A DNA stretch of 64,000 bases from Polychytrium aggregatum. Lineage: Eukaryota; Chytridiomycota; Chytridiomycetes; Polychytriales. Positions within the stretch are counted from its first letter, which is position 1. Each line of letters starts with the position of its first letter. The position numbers and the translations under genes are program-made. The notes under the pieces were generated by a model that was given only the letters and a program-made list of their open reading frames with translations, did no database searches and had not been told where the DNA came from. The DNA lies in contig NW_026516206.1 in NCBI RefSeq assembly GCF_025602895.1, positions 1,054,001 to 1,118,000 of the forward strand, in the 5' to 3' direction. This document shows, in pieces, positions 7,937 to 19,877 of the stretch.

Positions 7937-10206
7937 ATGTCCATGTCTTCGATGTCGTTTGCGTCTCCCCAGGCGGACGCCTCGCTCTCACCGGGCCAGC
8001 TTGTACGTTAGTTCTTCTCTCCTGCTCCCTCCCTTCGTTTCTCCACCCCCCCACCCAAAGGGCGGTACCAGAGCCAAGGCGCTTTCTTAAATCGGGTCCT
8101 TTTCGCCCTGTCCCCCCTTCTCCCTCCCTTGTCTGTCGTCGGTCTGCTGTCGGTCACTCTGTCTCCACCACCGGTCTCCTCCTCCCCCGTCCTTGATCTC
8201 CATCGACCCAAATCGATCCGCCCTGTCTCCCACAGTAGATCGTACCGGTGATCTCATCCTCAGCTCCTCCCAGATAACGACTTGGGTCGGTTGGAAGGGG
8301 GGTGTCTGGGCAGGAAGGGAGGGGGAGGCACTTTTTAGTCATTTCCGCCGTGATCACACTTTCCACGATCACACGCGAACGCCATAGATCACTCCTGAGC
8401 ACTTTGGAGCCCAGGCTAGCACAATCTCACCGACCTCCCCCCTGATCGCACGCTCGCAGTGCGTGGCCACCATGGACATCCGCCCTGACTAACCCGAGCC
8501 CTGTATTCGCCACCGCCCGCCTTACCCAACACTACCAGGAACAAAAGCTCGATCGCTACATGCCAGGCGATACGAATCCGTACATCAGCGAAGTCTCTGC
8601 CGAGTCAAACTCAGTGATCTACCCGTCCTCCAGCCCGATGCGTCCGGATCAGATTCATTCGGCTTTCATGGGCCAAGTGCAGGTCTCCCCAGGCGACCAC
8701 GAGCGGATGCCACCCCATCTCTCGCCCCTTTCTCCGGCGTCGCCTCCCAGCATTTCCAACACCCCCACTCTGGGCTGCCACATCCACCCGTCGATTCATG
8801 CCATGCACCCCCAGACCATCAACCCCCTGCAGCTCAATGCCCCAATGTCGCTCGCCAGCTCCCGCCCCATCTCCATGTCGGCATGCGCGGCCTGCCGAGG
8901 CCAGTCCCACATCCACACCCACTCCCACACCCACACCCACACCAACCTCGCCCACTCCCACTCCCACATCCACTCCTATCCCCATCCCCACTCCCACTCC
9001 CACTCCTATCCCCTGCCTGTTGCCCACCCCCATGCACTCGGCTCTCTCCAGGCACCCGGTTTGATGTCCCAAAAGACGCTTCCGGCCTCGTCGCTGCACT
9101 TCCACCCCAACCCGTCCATCCACCCCCTCTCGATCCACCACCCCCAAGCCATCCTCCGGTCCGATGTCCACTTGCCGGCCCGAGACGACGCCATGTCGAT
9201 CGAATCGGCCAGCCTCGGGTCTCCAAACCCCTTCAAGATCGGCACCTCGCCCGAGACATCGCTGACGGTCGAGCGAACCCCCTCGGAGCTGTATGGCGGC
9301 AGCGGGCCGTTCTTCCTGACGCTCGGGGACATTGGAGCACCGTTCAGCAGCGATCTGGAAGCCTACGAGATCGGTGGCTACTCTGCGAGCGATATGTCGT
9401 CGCTGGCGTATGGCGGGGCGTTCCCGATGAATGTCCCTGTCATGGCGACCGCACAGGCACCGACTCCGATGACCACTCCGACCCTCACTCCGACCCCCAC
9501 TCCGGCCACGGCAGCAACTATCACTCCCACAGCCATCTCGGTGTATTCCGGCGATATCTCTGACGCACCCGCGGCACCAATTGTGTCCGGTAGCTCTAGC
9601 ACCCGCAGCTCGTTCTTGAAGAAGGATCTTGGCTTCTCGACTGCTTCCGAGATCCTCTCCAAGCTCGTCCACAGCACCGGCCGCGAAAGCATCGGGTCGC
9701 GGCGCAGCCAGGTCAAAGTTGCATGCAACCACTGCAAGAAGGCGTGCAAACGCTGCGATAGCAACCGCCCATGCAGTCGGTGCGTCCGCCTGGATTATAC
9801 GGACTGTGCTGATGCGCCTCGAAAGGAGCGCAAGCGCATCAAGCGGAGCATCAAGACTCCATCGATGGAGTCTCTCACGAGCGACATCGAGACAGCATCG
9901 CAATACACCACCGCCACCGCCACAACCGACACCAGAGACACCGACTCCATTTCCATGCTTTCCACCAGCGAGTTCTCCGAAGGCGAATCGACCTACCGCT
10001 CCGTCTCCATCAAGACCCGGCCATCGCTGACCTCCATTTGCTCGATGTTCGAAGATCCGGTGTCTCCGCCCCCGATCCACATGCCTCTTCGCGATTATGC
10101 TGAGCCCATGGACAGCATGCCCCAGACCCCTGAAGAATTTGACAGCCTGCTCATGAATCCCAATCAGTTTGAATCGTTTTTCCCCGAGGGTGGCTATCGC
10201 TTCTAA
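7937..10206 (+). CDS. Zn2Cys6 zinc-cluster transcription factor, copy B
   Basis: The model joins 7937-8002 and 8539-10206 (577 aa). The first exon MSMSSMSFASPQ...PGQL ends at GTACGT, the intron ends ACCAG, and both keep phase 0 into EQKLDRYMPGD, so I prefer this start to the ATG at 8560. A His-rich tract (HIHTHSHTHTHTN..., ~residues 135-175) is followed by the segment shared with copy A. The DNA-binding domain near 418-445 reads ACNHCKKACKRC...CSRC...DC, i.e. C-x2-C-x6-C-x5-C-x2-C-x7-C, followed by basic RKERKRIKR. This is the canonical fungal binuclear cluster; NHCKKA...RPCSRC resembles the Ert1/AcuM-type subgroup. The C-terminal 130 residues are acidic and Ser/Thr-rich, a likely activation domain. 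Target genes are unknown. An AATAAA is at 10932. Confidence 0.85.
8899..9012 (+). repeat. In-frame CAC/CCACTC-type repeat encoding a His/Ser/Thr/Pro-rich tract
   Basis: The DNA repeats CACTCCCACACC-like units and codes alternating His with Thr, Ser or Pro. It may bind metal or be a slippage-prone spacer. It lies upstream of the segment shared with copy A, so I cannot tell whether copy A has it. Confidence 0.6.
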
Positions 10207-11727
10207 GGACACTATGGCCCTCACGCACTCTCTCAGCCCGCAACACAAGCACTCATTCGAAATGCATCTGTCTTCCATCCATCATCCACTCATCCAATGT
10301 ACATGTTCAAGCACGCATCTTCATCATTCTTTGTCTCCATCTACTCTCAAACTGTGGCCATTGCCACAATTCCCATCTTGACCCTGCGGCTTTGGCTGCA
10401 ACCCATCATGCAGCGGGCCCAACGATCGAAACGCATCCAATCCCGTCCTTATTTGGAACCCCAAAAAAACAAGAAAAAGAAACTAAGAAGTTATGTTCTT
10501 TCATCAAGCGAATCGGAAGCGACTCGACGCTTTGCGCAGCTTTCCTCTGATCTGGAGTCCCTCGTATCGTATACGTGCACATGTATGAATGTATCAGCAT
10601 TTGGCGCCATTACCAACAGAAAAAAACAAACGAAGCAACCTCAATCTATCTCTCCTATCATTTCATTCATCCATTCACCTATTCATCTTCATCATCACTA
10701 TCATCGCCATCGCGATGGTCTATAGCATATACGTTGCGCTCACTTTGCAGAAACAGTTTCCTCGACACGGCTCCTATTTATTCTGATTTAACGGTTTGTT
10801 TGATTCCAGTTTTGAAATCAATTGATTTTCATTCCTTCCTTTCATTTTGGACTTTTTATGCGATCATGGCAATGGATCATGACTTTGAGTTATTATTCTT
10901 TTTGAAATGAAACAAGGCGAAAGCATCCGCAATAAAACCCTGAAAGCGGGGATACCCGAGTTGTGGTATTGTTGATCCTCCTGATACTTACTTTCCGATA
11001 CACCCGCTGAAATGAGCTCCCCCGCGCTGGCTCGTATCCCTCGTGAAAGCGTCCGAGCAGCCCACAGGGCACGGTGTGTCTCGCTGTCGCAGGTCAGATT
11101 GCTGCGACGCCAAGATGACCACAGACACTGGCCTTTGCGTTTCGCTTTGACCGTTTCTCCAGTGCCTCGCTGTCGCTATTTCGAGAAGAGAGAACCCGCC
11201 AAGTGGTGCTCCGCTTCCTTGGCGGGGCGGCCAAGTCCAGTCCAATCACGACCGATTCGCTCGTTCCCACGCCCATCGATCGCAATGGGTGAAAATTTGG
11301 GAGGGACGAGCGAGCACTTTTGTCGTTTCGTGCTTGCTCTGCCTCGCCGCCCCCTCCCCTCTCAGTTCCGAGGCTCGGCTGAACTCCAGTACGTCTTCGT
11401 CTTTGCGCCAAACGCCTGCATCTCGCACGTTTGCCGATTACGCTCCGCTCTCCAACCGAAGACCCTCTGTTTACCCCCCCCCACCTGCGCGATCGAGTAC
11501 GGTTCATTCTTTCTTGCATCCAAGGCTTCGCGATTTTGTTCTCTCTTCCACATCTTGTGCTTGTGAGATCCGCATCTAAAACATAGCTACTGACACTCTC
11601 CATTTCCTTCGCTTCGTCCAGTTATCATCCTTCCCCTCCCTCAGGGGCAGAGAACCAAACAAATAGAGAGGGGGAAAAAAAAACAGGAACATCAAATAGC
11701 AAAGGAAAGGGCCAAGCAGAGAAAGAT
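10207..11727. other. Intergenic region between zinc-cluster gene B and CYFIP gene
   Basis: No supported gene. The first ~720 bp are AT-richer 3' flank with AATAAA at 10932; the remainder is probably the CYFIP promoter and leader, with a short A-run near 11680. Open frames here have no recognisable domains. Confidence 0.5.
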
Positions 11728-14700
11728 ATGACGGAGAAGGCACTCGAGGCCATCTTGGCCAATCTGGCTACGCGAGTTGGAGCAGACGAAACGCCGACGA
11801 TCACTTCAGCGGGCCGGCTGATCGGTACCCCAGCCATCGACATTCCAAACCTGAGCGACACGGTTCTGTTCGACCCCGACCTCTACTCCTACGCAAGCGG
11901 CAATAGTGGTGGTGGTGGTGGCGGCGCTGGGGAGAAAGAAAGGGACAAGACGGTATTCTCGTATTTCACGGTGGAGGGCAAGATGATTACGAAGCTGGTG
12001 CGTATTGCTGCAGTCGCGTTTGTGAGCAGAGTTGCTGCTGTTGGGAGGATGGAGGATGGAGGATGGAGGAGGAAGAGGAGGAGGAGGTGAGAGATGGCTA
12101 AGATGCGATGAGGATCGAGGGTGCCGGCAGTATCAAGGCGAATTGAGTCAAAAGAGTGTCGGACATTCGGCCTGGGCACACTAATACCTCGAGCAGCGCG
12201 AGCAGTTGGCTGCGGCGGATGTACATCGTTGCCCCTTACTGACCGTATGCTTCATTTGGGTGCTGGGTCATCGGAACAGAGCGATATTTTGAAAACCGGC
12301 AAAGAGCTACTGTCGAGACTCTACTCCTATCGTCACTGCGGTCAGGCTATACCGCAGGTAAGGCCTCTCGAATGGCGTGTGGCTCTCCCGTCTTGCCTTG
12401 GGACATCCGGTCCCGGCCCCATAGTCAAGCTCTCCGGCCAAGAACCAACTTGACCCAGACTCACATTCCCATTTCGACACTCTCGCCTCAGGTCCAAGCT
12501 ATGAAGCCCGACTGCAGCGCCGAGTACTACAAGCGCGTGCACGAGATTCTGCAGCCCGAGATCCAAAAGATGCTCCAGTTCATGAACTTCAGGGACTCGG
12601 CCAACAAGATCGTCACGGAGGTGTTCTCGGTCATCATTACCGAGGTTGCCTCCAATCCCAGCGACGTGTTTTGCTCGGACAACTTTCTGCTCAACCTGGC
12701 GGCCATCTTGGATCTGTATGTCGTGCTGGATGCTATGAAGAACATCAAGGGCTCGATGAACAATGACCTGTCGCAGTACAAGAGGTAAGGGGCGTCGATC
12801 TCGCTGCGCTAAGCCGTCGCTGCAGCGATGCTGTCGTTGTGTCGCTGGCCGTCTATTTTCTTTCACCCAGCTCTTGACATCGTGGCCAACACACGACCCC
12901 ACTGTTGCTCACTTTGACTTCACTTTGACTACATTTTGACTACATTTTGACCTCACTTTGACTTCACCGCCCTCTTTCACTCCCATTACCATTCCCGTTC
13001 CCGTTCCCGCTCTCCCCTTCCCTCCAGAGCAACATCGCTTATGCGCCAGGCCATGCTCTCTGCAAACCAGCCTCTCGATCCAAAGCAAAATCTGATGGAC
13101 GACGAGACGACGATGAAGCTGTATCTGTTTCTCGGAAACCAGGACCAGTTCTCGATCGAGCTGAAGAAGGGCTTGCAGGCCGTGACTGGATACGAGGATC
13201 TGATCCAGGAAATGATTGGCACCTGTGCCGACTACATCGAAAGCGAGCAGTACCTACTGCCCGACACCAAGCATTCCTATCTCAAGGCAGGTTGCCGGTG
13301 AACGAGGAGAGGGACGAGGGTCGTGGGAGTCCACCAAGCGCATGCACACACACTTGGAGCACCCCCACCAGGCCGTCAGACCAACGACCTGGAGTTGGCA
13401 ACATTGGCAATATTGGCGCCGCGACTGATTGAATGCCCATGATCGACATGCAGGCGATTGCCTTTGGGCTTTTCCTCATGGATGGCGACACTGACGAGAA
13501 AGACATCACCAAGAGAAAGCGGTTCCGACTGGACCGACTCGCCAAGCTTTTCCGGGTGAGTTGGGCAGAGCAGCATGCGCTGCGACGACACACATCGCGA
13601 GTCAAGGGTGCCGTTCGGGCCGCGCGGTGAGCTTACAACAAACTCGTGGCTCGTCCGGCTGACCACCATTGATCGTCCCTTCCTCTCCATCCCTTCCAAA
13701 GACTGTACCGGTGGTGCCGCTCTTTGGAGACATGCCCATTACTCTATCTACCATCTACGCCAAGGCGCCTCACCTGGGGAGCAAGTGGCAGGCCGTCGAC
13801 ATGAGCGAAAAGGCGGCCTTTGAAAAGTCATACAAGATCGTCAACTCGCTCGAGGCCACACGAAACAGCTACCACGAGTACCTGACCACATTTGGAAAGA
13901 CTACCAACATGGTAAAGCGACGAGCACTGAGCCGCGGGAGGCTGCCGTGAATCGCCGAGCTCTGCGACAACGATGCTGACTTGACCTGCCGTGACACCAC
14001 CATAGCTCCGCAAGGTGCTTGAGCAGAAGGGCTGCTTCTCATTTGATGAATACGAGCGAATCTACGAGATTTTGTTCGAAGGAATCCGGCTGCTTTGTGC
14101 CTGTACAACGAATGTGCTGGAGCAGGTACAGTAGCGCAAACAAGTGCCGGCTCCAGTCGCTATATTGAAGCCGATTGATCAGCAATGCTAGACACACGCT
14201 GACGGTACACTGGAAGAGTGTGTATACTGCGTGTGGGAGACCAGGCGGATGTCTATCCAGGAATGCCTGCTCGACATCCGCCTGGACCAGTGGCGTAGTG
14301 GTGTTGATGTTGTGCAAAATCTATTGCTGAACCTTGTGCCTTGCAGAGTGCATGGAAATATGCCAACCCAACGAGCTCAGCGATCAACATGGACATTCCT
14401 CCGACTGCAATCGACTATGAGCTGGTGAGTTGCGCACCACCGAGCAAATCAAGCGCCCAGAGATCGCTCAGCTGCAGCGACACACGCCTTGGGAATGGAA
14501 GAAGGGGATCTGACTCCAATCGGCTTCGTTGAAACAGGTGGTCAAGTACAACTACAGCCCAAAGGAGCGGCGCGCGCTCATCGAGGTGTGTATGTGGACG
14601 ACGCTCGCCGTCGATAGTGATCCATAGCTTGTGCCCGAAGCGCTTACGCCAGCGCGATTTGTTTGCAATTATGCGATTTGCTTCGACAGTACATTGCCAT

Positions 14701-17700
14701 CATCAAGAAGCTCTCGAGTCTGTTCCTGAGCCTCGACGACTACATGATAGAAGGGATTCAGCGGCATTTGTATTCGGCCTTTCAAGGCTTCATGAAGTAC
14801 AACATGGCCGACTATATTGCACATGCAACCAAGAAGAAGCGCTCGATCGCCAAGTAAGGCGCTGGTCTTGTTTAGCGGTATCGTGGCCAGCGCTTGCTGC
14901 CCGGCTGTGAATGTCGGGAGGTGGTGGCGTTGAACTGCTATCGTGGCAATGTGTTGGAGGTTCGTGATCGGCCAGTAATCCAACCAACCCTATCTCTCGC
15001 CGCATATCCTCCACGTTCCGGTGCACACGTTACGAAAGCGTGCTCAAGGTCGTCAGAGAACTCTCGGTCGATGGCCTGTCCGACGAGGCCGCCAAATCTC
15101 CGTCCAAGACGATGCCGGTGATCAATCCGAGGAACCGAAAGGAGCCATTTTCCCTCACGCAGGTGCGCGAATCTCACCAAGCCCAAATGCCCTTCTTGAG
15201 TGCCGCGCTTGTTGTGGACGAGATCTGTTCTCAGAGAACTAACCATCCTCTCTGTGCGCATTATCGCTCGGCACTCGCGCAGCTGCACTATGCTCGGACC
15301 TTGATGGGCTTTGCCTTCAGTGAGAAGTCAAAGGGCATGAAAGGCGGGCTGCTCAAGGAGAAGGACTTCAAAGAAAGCCACGTGGACGAGATGCAGGATT
15401 TTTTCTACAAATCGTACTATTTCCCTCACATGATCGATTTCAAAGGTATTGATTTGGATCAGTGTCTGTGCATCGCGGCGCTATATTGGGACTCTTAGCA
15501 AGCCAGAGCCTAGTAATGGTCGGGGAAGGGGAGGGGAGAGGGAGGACATGGTCGCGTGCATTTCCTTTCGGCCTGTCGAGCTGGCGACGCTGATGCCACT
15601 GGGCCTGGGCCGACCAAACAGGAACGGTCGAGAGCTGCTCGGATCTCTCAGATCTCTGGTACAAGGAGTTTTATCTTGAAATGTCCAAGAAAGTGCAGGT
15701 GTGTGTTTCGCATTGGTGACGCAAGCCAAACTGTGTGCATGAATCTGCATCGATTGCGACGAGAACAGAGCCCACGACCCACTAACGACCAAGCACCCAT
15801 CTGTCCTACTGTAGTTTCCAATTTCGATGTCACTCCCATGGATTCTTACCGAGTCGATTCTGGACGGACTGCATCCCGAGGCCATCGGGTACGAGATCCC
15901 ATTTTGTCAGCTTTCGGCCGTCGTTGTGAGCTTGGCGGCAAAGTAGCGACTGAATATCTCCGTGTGCCTTGTGGATCGCCTCCACAGATACCTGTTCTTC
16001 GCCTTTGATGTCTACAACGATGCTGCCAATCGGGCTCTGCATCGCCTCAAGTGCAAGTTTATATACGACGAAATTGTGGCTGAGGTAACAGCTCTGAATT
16101 GCTCGTGAAGTTGTCGGCAGTGATTTGCGCCTTCGTCTATGTCTTCGATTGTTGTGTGGCCTTGATTGACCTCGGATATGTTCGCCGGTCTCTGGGGTGG
16201 AGTCACGTTCGTATCGATGTTTGAGTTGAGAGGCGAGAGTATGCGCTGTTGGTTCAGTTTCCGATGGCTGGTACTGGATTGAGACTCATCTGCCACCACT
16301 CTGGGCAGGTCAATTTGTGCTTTGACCAGCTGATCTTCCACGTGAGCGAGCACATCTATTCTCATTTCAAGAGATTTGCCTCCAGGTTGGTTTCGCCGGT
16401 ACTCCCGCTTGAGCCGTCGATCGTCGTCGCAGAGTTCGATCTGGCATCTCGAATAGCAGGACTGACGATCGTATCCCTTGCGTTTTCAAACACCTCGTCC
16501 TTGGACGACAGCATGCTGCTTCCGATCGAGTTCCGCAACAAGATGGATGCCTGGTCTAGGCACTCGTACCAAGGGAGTAAAGAGACGCCGCTTGACTGCT
16601 ACAACAATATTTTGAGACAGCGGCACTTTCAGGTTGGTCGAGAGGGCGTGGGGGGGGGGCTGTAAGGCCGTTTGTGGTTGCCTTCGTGGGACATGAGGAG
16701 CACTGTGAATATCAGAGGCAGAAGGATATCGAAGACCTCGGCCCTAACCAATCGATCTGGCGAAACATCGACGATAGCTGTTGGGGCGCTCTTTGAACAT
16801 GGCAAAGCTGTTTGCAGAGCAAATGAACCAGCAACTCCGGAAGAGTATCGACATTGCGATCGGCCGCTACGAGTCTAGCACCATGCATATGGTGATTGTG
16901 GGTATTCGTCTTGGCACGGACCTAGACTTTGAAACCGGAGCTGCTGCCTTACCGGCTGATATTGACCTTGAGTGTAGCGATGGATGGGGGTTGGCTGTGA
17001 TCCTCTATGCTAAGGCTACTGTTTCATATGTACCGCACATCTGAACTGTCGCTCAGGAACTCGAGCATCTCCTCAAGGTCATCAAGGAAACGCATCGGCT
17101 CTTGTCCCAGCATCTGACGCTGGATTCGTTCGAGGACATGCTCATGGAAGTTGATGAGACGGTCTCGCTGACCAAGGTCAACGGTCGGATCCTTACGCAC
17201 ACGGTCTCCCAGATCATCGAGGATGTTGCACCAAACTCGGTCTACAATATGCACAGCCGCAGGTATGTCCCGCATTACTGTCCGTGCCGTGTATTCTGAG
17301 CTGCTATGGATGGCTTCGCTCCAGCAAGGCTGATGCCATCGATCCACTCTGCAAGATTCATGCGAAAAGAAGGCACTATGGCCCCATCCAAGCCGCAGCA
17401 GAAGGTTTCCCATTCGCATATGTATGGATCCAAAGTAAGCTATACTCTCAGCTTGACTATGTACCCATGTACTCGACTATGACCTTGACCTTGACCTTGC
17501 CCTTGACCCGGTGTTCTGACGCCTTTGGATGTATTTGCTGCCAGAGTATCGGCTCGCTGCTGGGAGCGCACTTTGCTTTGTATCGTGGATATCTAGGCGA
17601 TGCGCACTTCCAAGCGATTGCGCGGCTGATCGGAATCAAAGGTGTTGCTGTGCTCCTTGGCGAGATCACCTACCACGCCGAGCAATTGGTGAAGTATCGC

Positions 17701-19138
17701 ACGACAGACCGGATGACAGTGCAGCCCATGCGAGCAGATAGGGCTATCGGAGCTCCGTTTGCGCAGAGATCTCTGGTATGCTCGTTAACACGGCCTCGAA
17801 TTCTTTCAAAACCCCAGCTCTCGACCCAAGTGTCGGCATTCGTGTTGGTGTTCCAGAAGGGAGCTGCTCAGACGGTCAAACTGCCGATGCTGGAATATGG
17901 CGTCGTTGGCGCATACGGATACTTTGCCGCACACTTTGGTCCGATCATCCAGTATCCAGACCTCCACTCGCTCGTTTTGAATGGATTCCGGAGCTTTGGC
18001 AATCTGGCGCTCCTGCTGCAGTGCATGGATGATGCAATGGTATGCGGTGCGACACACTCGCAAGCGGCGACTCGCCTGATGGCCAAACGAGCACCCATAC
18101 TGACCACAAATCGATCGTCCGACTGACAACCAAACGCGAATTCTGCGGCGAGCAGCAAAGCGAAAAGTGTTTGGGAAGGGTTTTGCTCGGCCTGTTCAGC
18201 ACACAGACTGCTTCAGGTGGGCTTCCGTAACATTGTGCCAATGTCGTTGCGATGGCACTGCCCTAACATCGTGCATCGCTTTGAATGGGGGGGGGGATGC
18301 AGGGGCTGCCGATGTGCTTGATCAGCTGGTTCAAGACGGTGACGCACAACACAGCAGAGAATCGCTCCCGATGGTATGTTTACTTGGCTTGCGAGCCACC
18401 TAGCAGCGAAACTGCCGGTCGATGTGCTGTGGTTATCGATAACGACCTGTGGCGCCCGATTGGAGGGATTACTGACAGTGCGAATCCTGGTGCTGTTGGC
18501 GATCAACCCAGTCGTTCGGAGACTGGAAGAAGCGAGTCGACACCATCGCAGGCTATGAGGGAGCTGGCCATCTCTTCCGCAAGTTCCTGGAGGATCTCCG
18601 AAAGACTCTGGCTCATACAAACGAAGACTGGAAGATCAGCGACGCGCAGGGCCACCTGAACAACCCCAAAGCGTTCTACAAAATCTGGTGCGCAATACAC
18701 TTTGCGTTTCTGCTTGCTCCAGAGGAGGAGAGCGTCGACAGCCCCAGGGATCTGTTTGGAGACGGCGTCCTCTGGGCCGGGTAAGTTATTCGTCGCGCAG
18801 CGAAGTGATATGGCAACGCAACGATGCTTCCTCAGAGGCCGAGTGCCGGGCGGAATGCGTGAGCCTTGCGCTGACCGTGACGATCTTGCGCTGTCAGCTC
18901 GATCATAATGCAGCTGCTGGACCAGGTGGAGCTGTTCAGAGCACTCGATCCAAGCCATCACGTCCTGCGGGTGTTCAAGCACGAGTCTCGGACAAAGGAC
19001 CAGCCGGGACAGCCCGCCAAGGACATGAAAGACAAGCTTCCCCCGTCAGTGCGGCAGTTCCTGAGGGCTGCGCAGCTGGACCAGATCCTGGAGGACGAGA
19101 TATTTGATGTGCTTGGACGGGCCACGGCGACGGCTTGA
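11728..19138 (+). CDS. CYFIP: CYFIP/Sra1/PIR121, WAVE regulatory complex subunit
   Basis: The spliced protein follows animal CYFIP1/2 from end to end: HCGQAIPQ, VVPLFGDMPITL, LPWILTESIL, RQRHFQLLGRSLN, LARLIGIKGVAVLL, FGDGVLWAGSIIM and the ending RAAQLDQILEDEI. The family binds Rac1-GTP and holds WAVE/SCAR inactive until Arp2/3-driven actin assembly is needed. Exons consistent in phase: 11728-11997, 12197-12220, 12280-12357, 12492-12784, 13028-13286, 13454-13555, 13702-13911, 14006-14125, 14347-14424, 14538-14585, 14690-14853, 15039-15162, 15283-15445, 15622-15697, 15815-15888, 15988-16084, 16309-16385, 16512-16632, 16778-16891, 17057-17262, 17329-17434, 17545-17688, 17818-18039, (18217-~18500 not resolved), 18512-18780, 18898-19138. 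The intron after 13286 appears to start with GC. Weak points are the exon 2 start, a possible 9-nt exon near 17767, and 18040-18511. Confidence 0.9.
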
Positions 19139-19715
19139 TGCCGAGCAGCGCGGAGAAGGCTCGCGGGGTGGGGAGATCGCTCGCCAGACACAGTCCGAGG
19201 ACCTGTATCGCATGCCGAATTCAGAACACGGCTTGGCGACGCCCAGCCGACCCCTGGCGCTGGGGCAGGGCACCCGCGGCTGGGCACCGGCCGCCCTGCC
19301 ACCAGCGCCACCGCTCGATCGGCACCCGTGCGCTTGCATGTGAAAACCGGCGAGGTGCCCGCAGCGGCCCTGTGATTGTGTGCTCGCTGTGCGGTTGTGA
19401 TGGCGACATCAGCAGGCTCGGTCGCACACTGTGTCACGCACGTTGTGTCACGCACCTTTTTTTTTCTCCACGCAGAGCCGTTTTTCCCGTGCGCGCCGGG
19501 GCAAAAAAGGGGTCGGCGCCGCTACAAAACCGACCGCTCAGGCCTCGCTGCTCCTGCGCTTCCGCTGCCAAATCTGCTCTTATCGCCGCACCCACAACGT
19601 CCTCTGCGACCCTGCTGCCTTCGCTGCCGTGAACCCGCTCCGGTCTTCCATCTGTCCCCTCCAGCCCGTCCAGTCCTACCGCCAGCGCCCTTCTCGCCCA
19701 CCACCACTCGTCCAA
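19139..19715. other. Intergenic, CYFIP 3' flank and promoter of the 53-aa gene
   Basis: No other gene is seen. A T-run at 19459-19466 and CT-rich leader sequence precede the ATG at 19716. Confidence 0.4.
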
Positions 19716-19877
19716 ATGGCTGCTTCCAAGACCAACAAAGTTCAGAGCTGGACCAACGACTTTCTGTCCGATCTCCCGTGCTGGTTCATGGCGCTCTACG
19801 GAACCATCTTCTGGATTGTTGTTGCATACAGCATTGGAAGCACCCCCAAGAACGCTGTTGCCTCTCCTCTGTTGTGA
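19716..19877 (+). CDS. Small single-pass membrane protein (53 aa), unrecognised
   Basis: The ORF starts MAASKTNKVQSW and has one hydrophobic stretch, LPCWFMALYGTIFWIVVAYS (~residues 20-39), then a short polar tail. The ATG is preceded by CCAAA, a reasonable fungal start context, after a pyrimidine-rich leader that resembles other leaders in the window. A longer in-frame extension upstream (from 19431) is Arg/Ser/Pro-rich and looks non-coding. The size and single TM suggest an accessory subunit of a membrane complex or an ER/mitochondrial micro-protein, but I cannot assign a family. A downstream exon is possible because GTGAG follows closely after the stop. Confidence 0.45.
   Translation: MAASKTNKVQSWTNDFLSDLPCWFMALYGTIFWIVVAYSIGSTPKNAVASPLL

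Noticed and set aside
8611-10278. 555-aa open frame antisense to zinc-cluster gene B
   Set aside because: It mirrors the coding strand, is rich in Arg/Gly/Val from the complementary codons and has no domain; GC-rich third positions open antisense frames.
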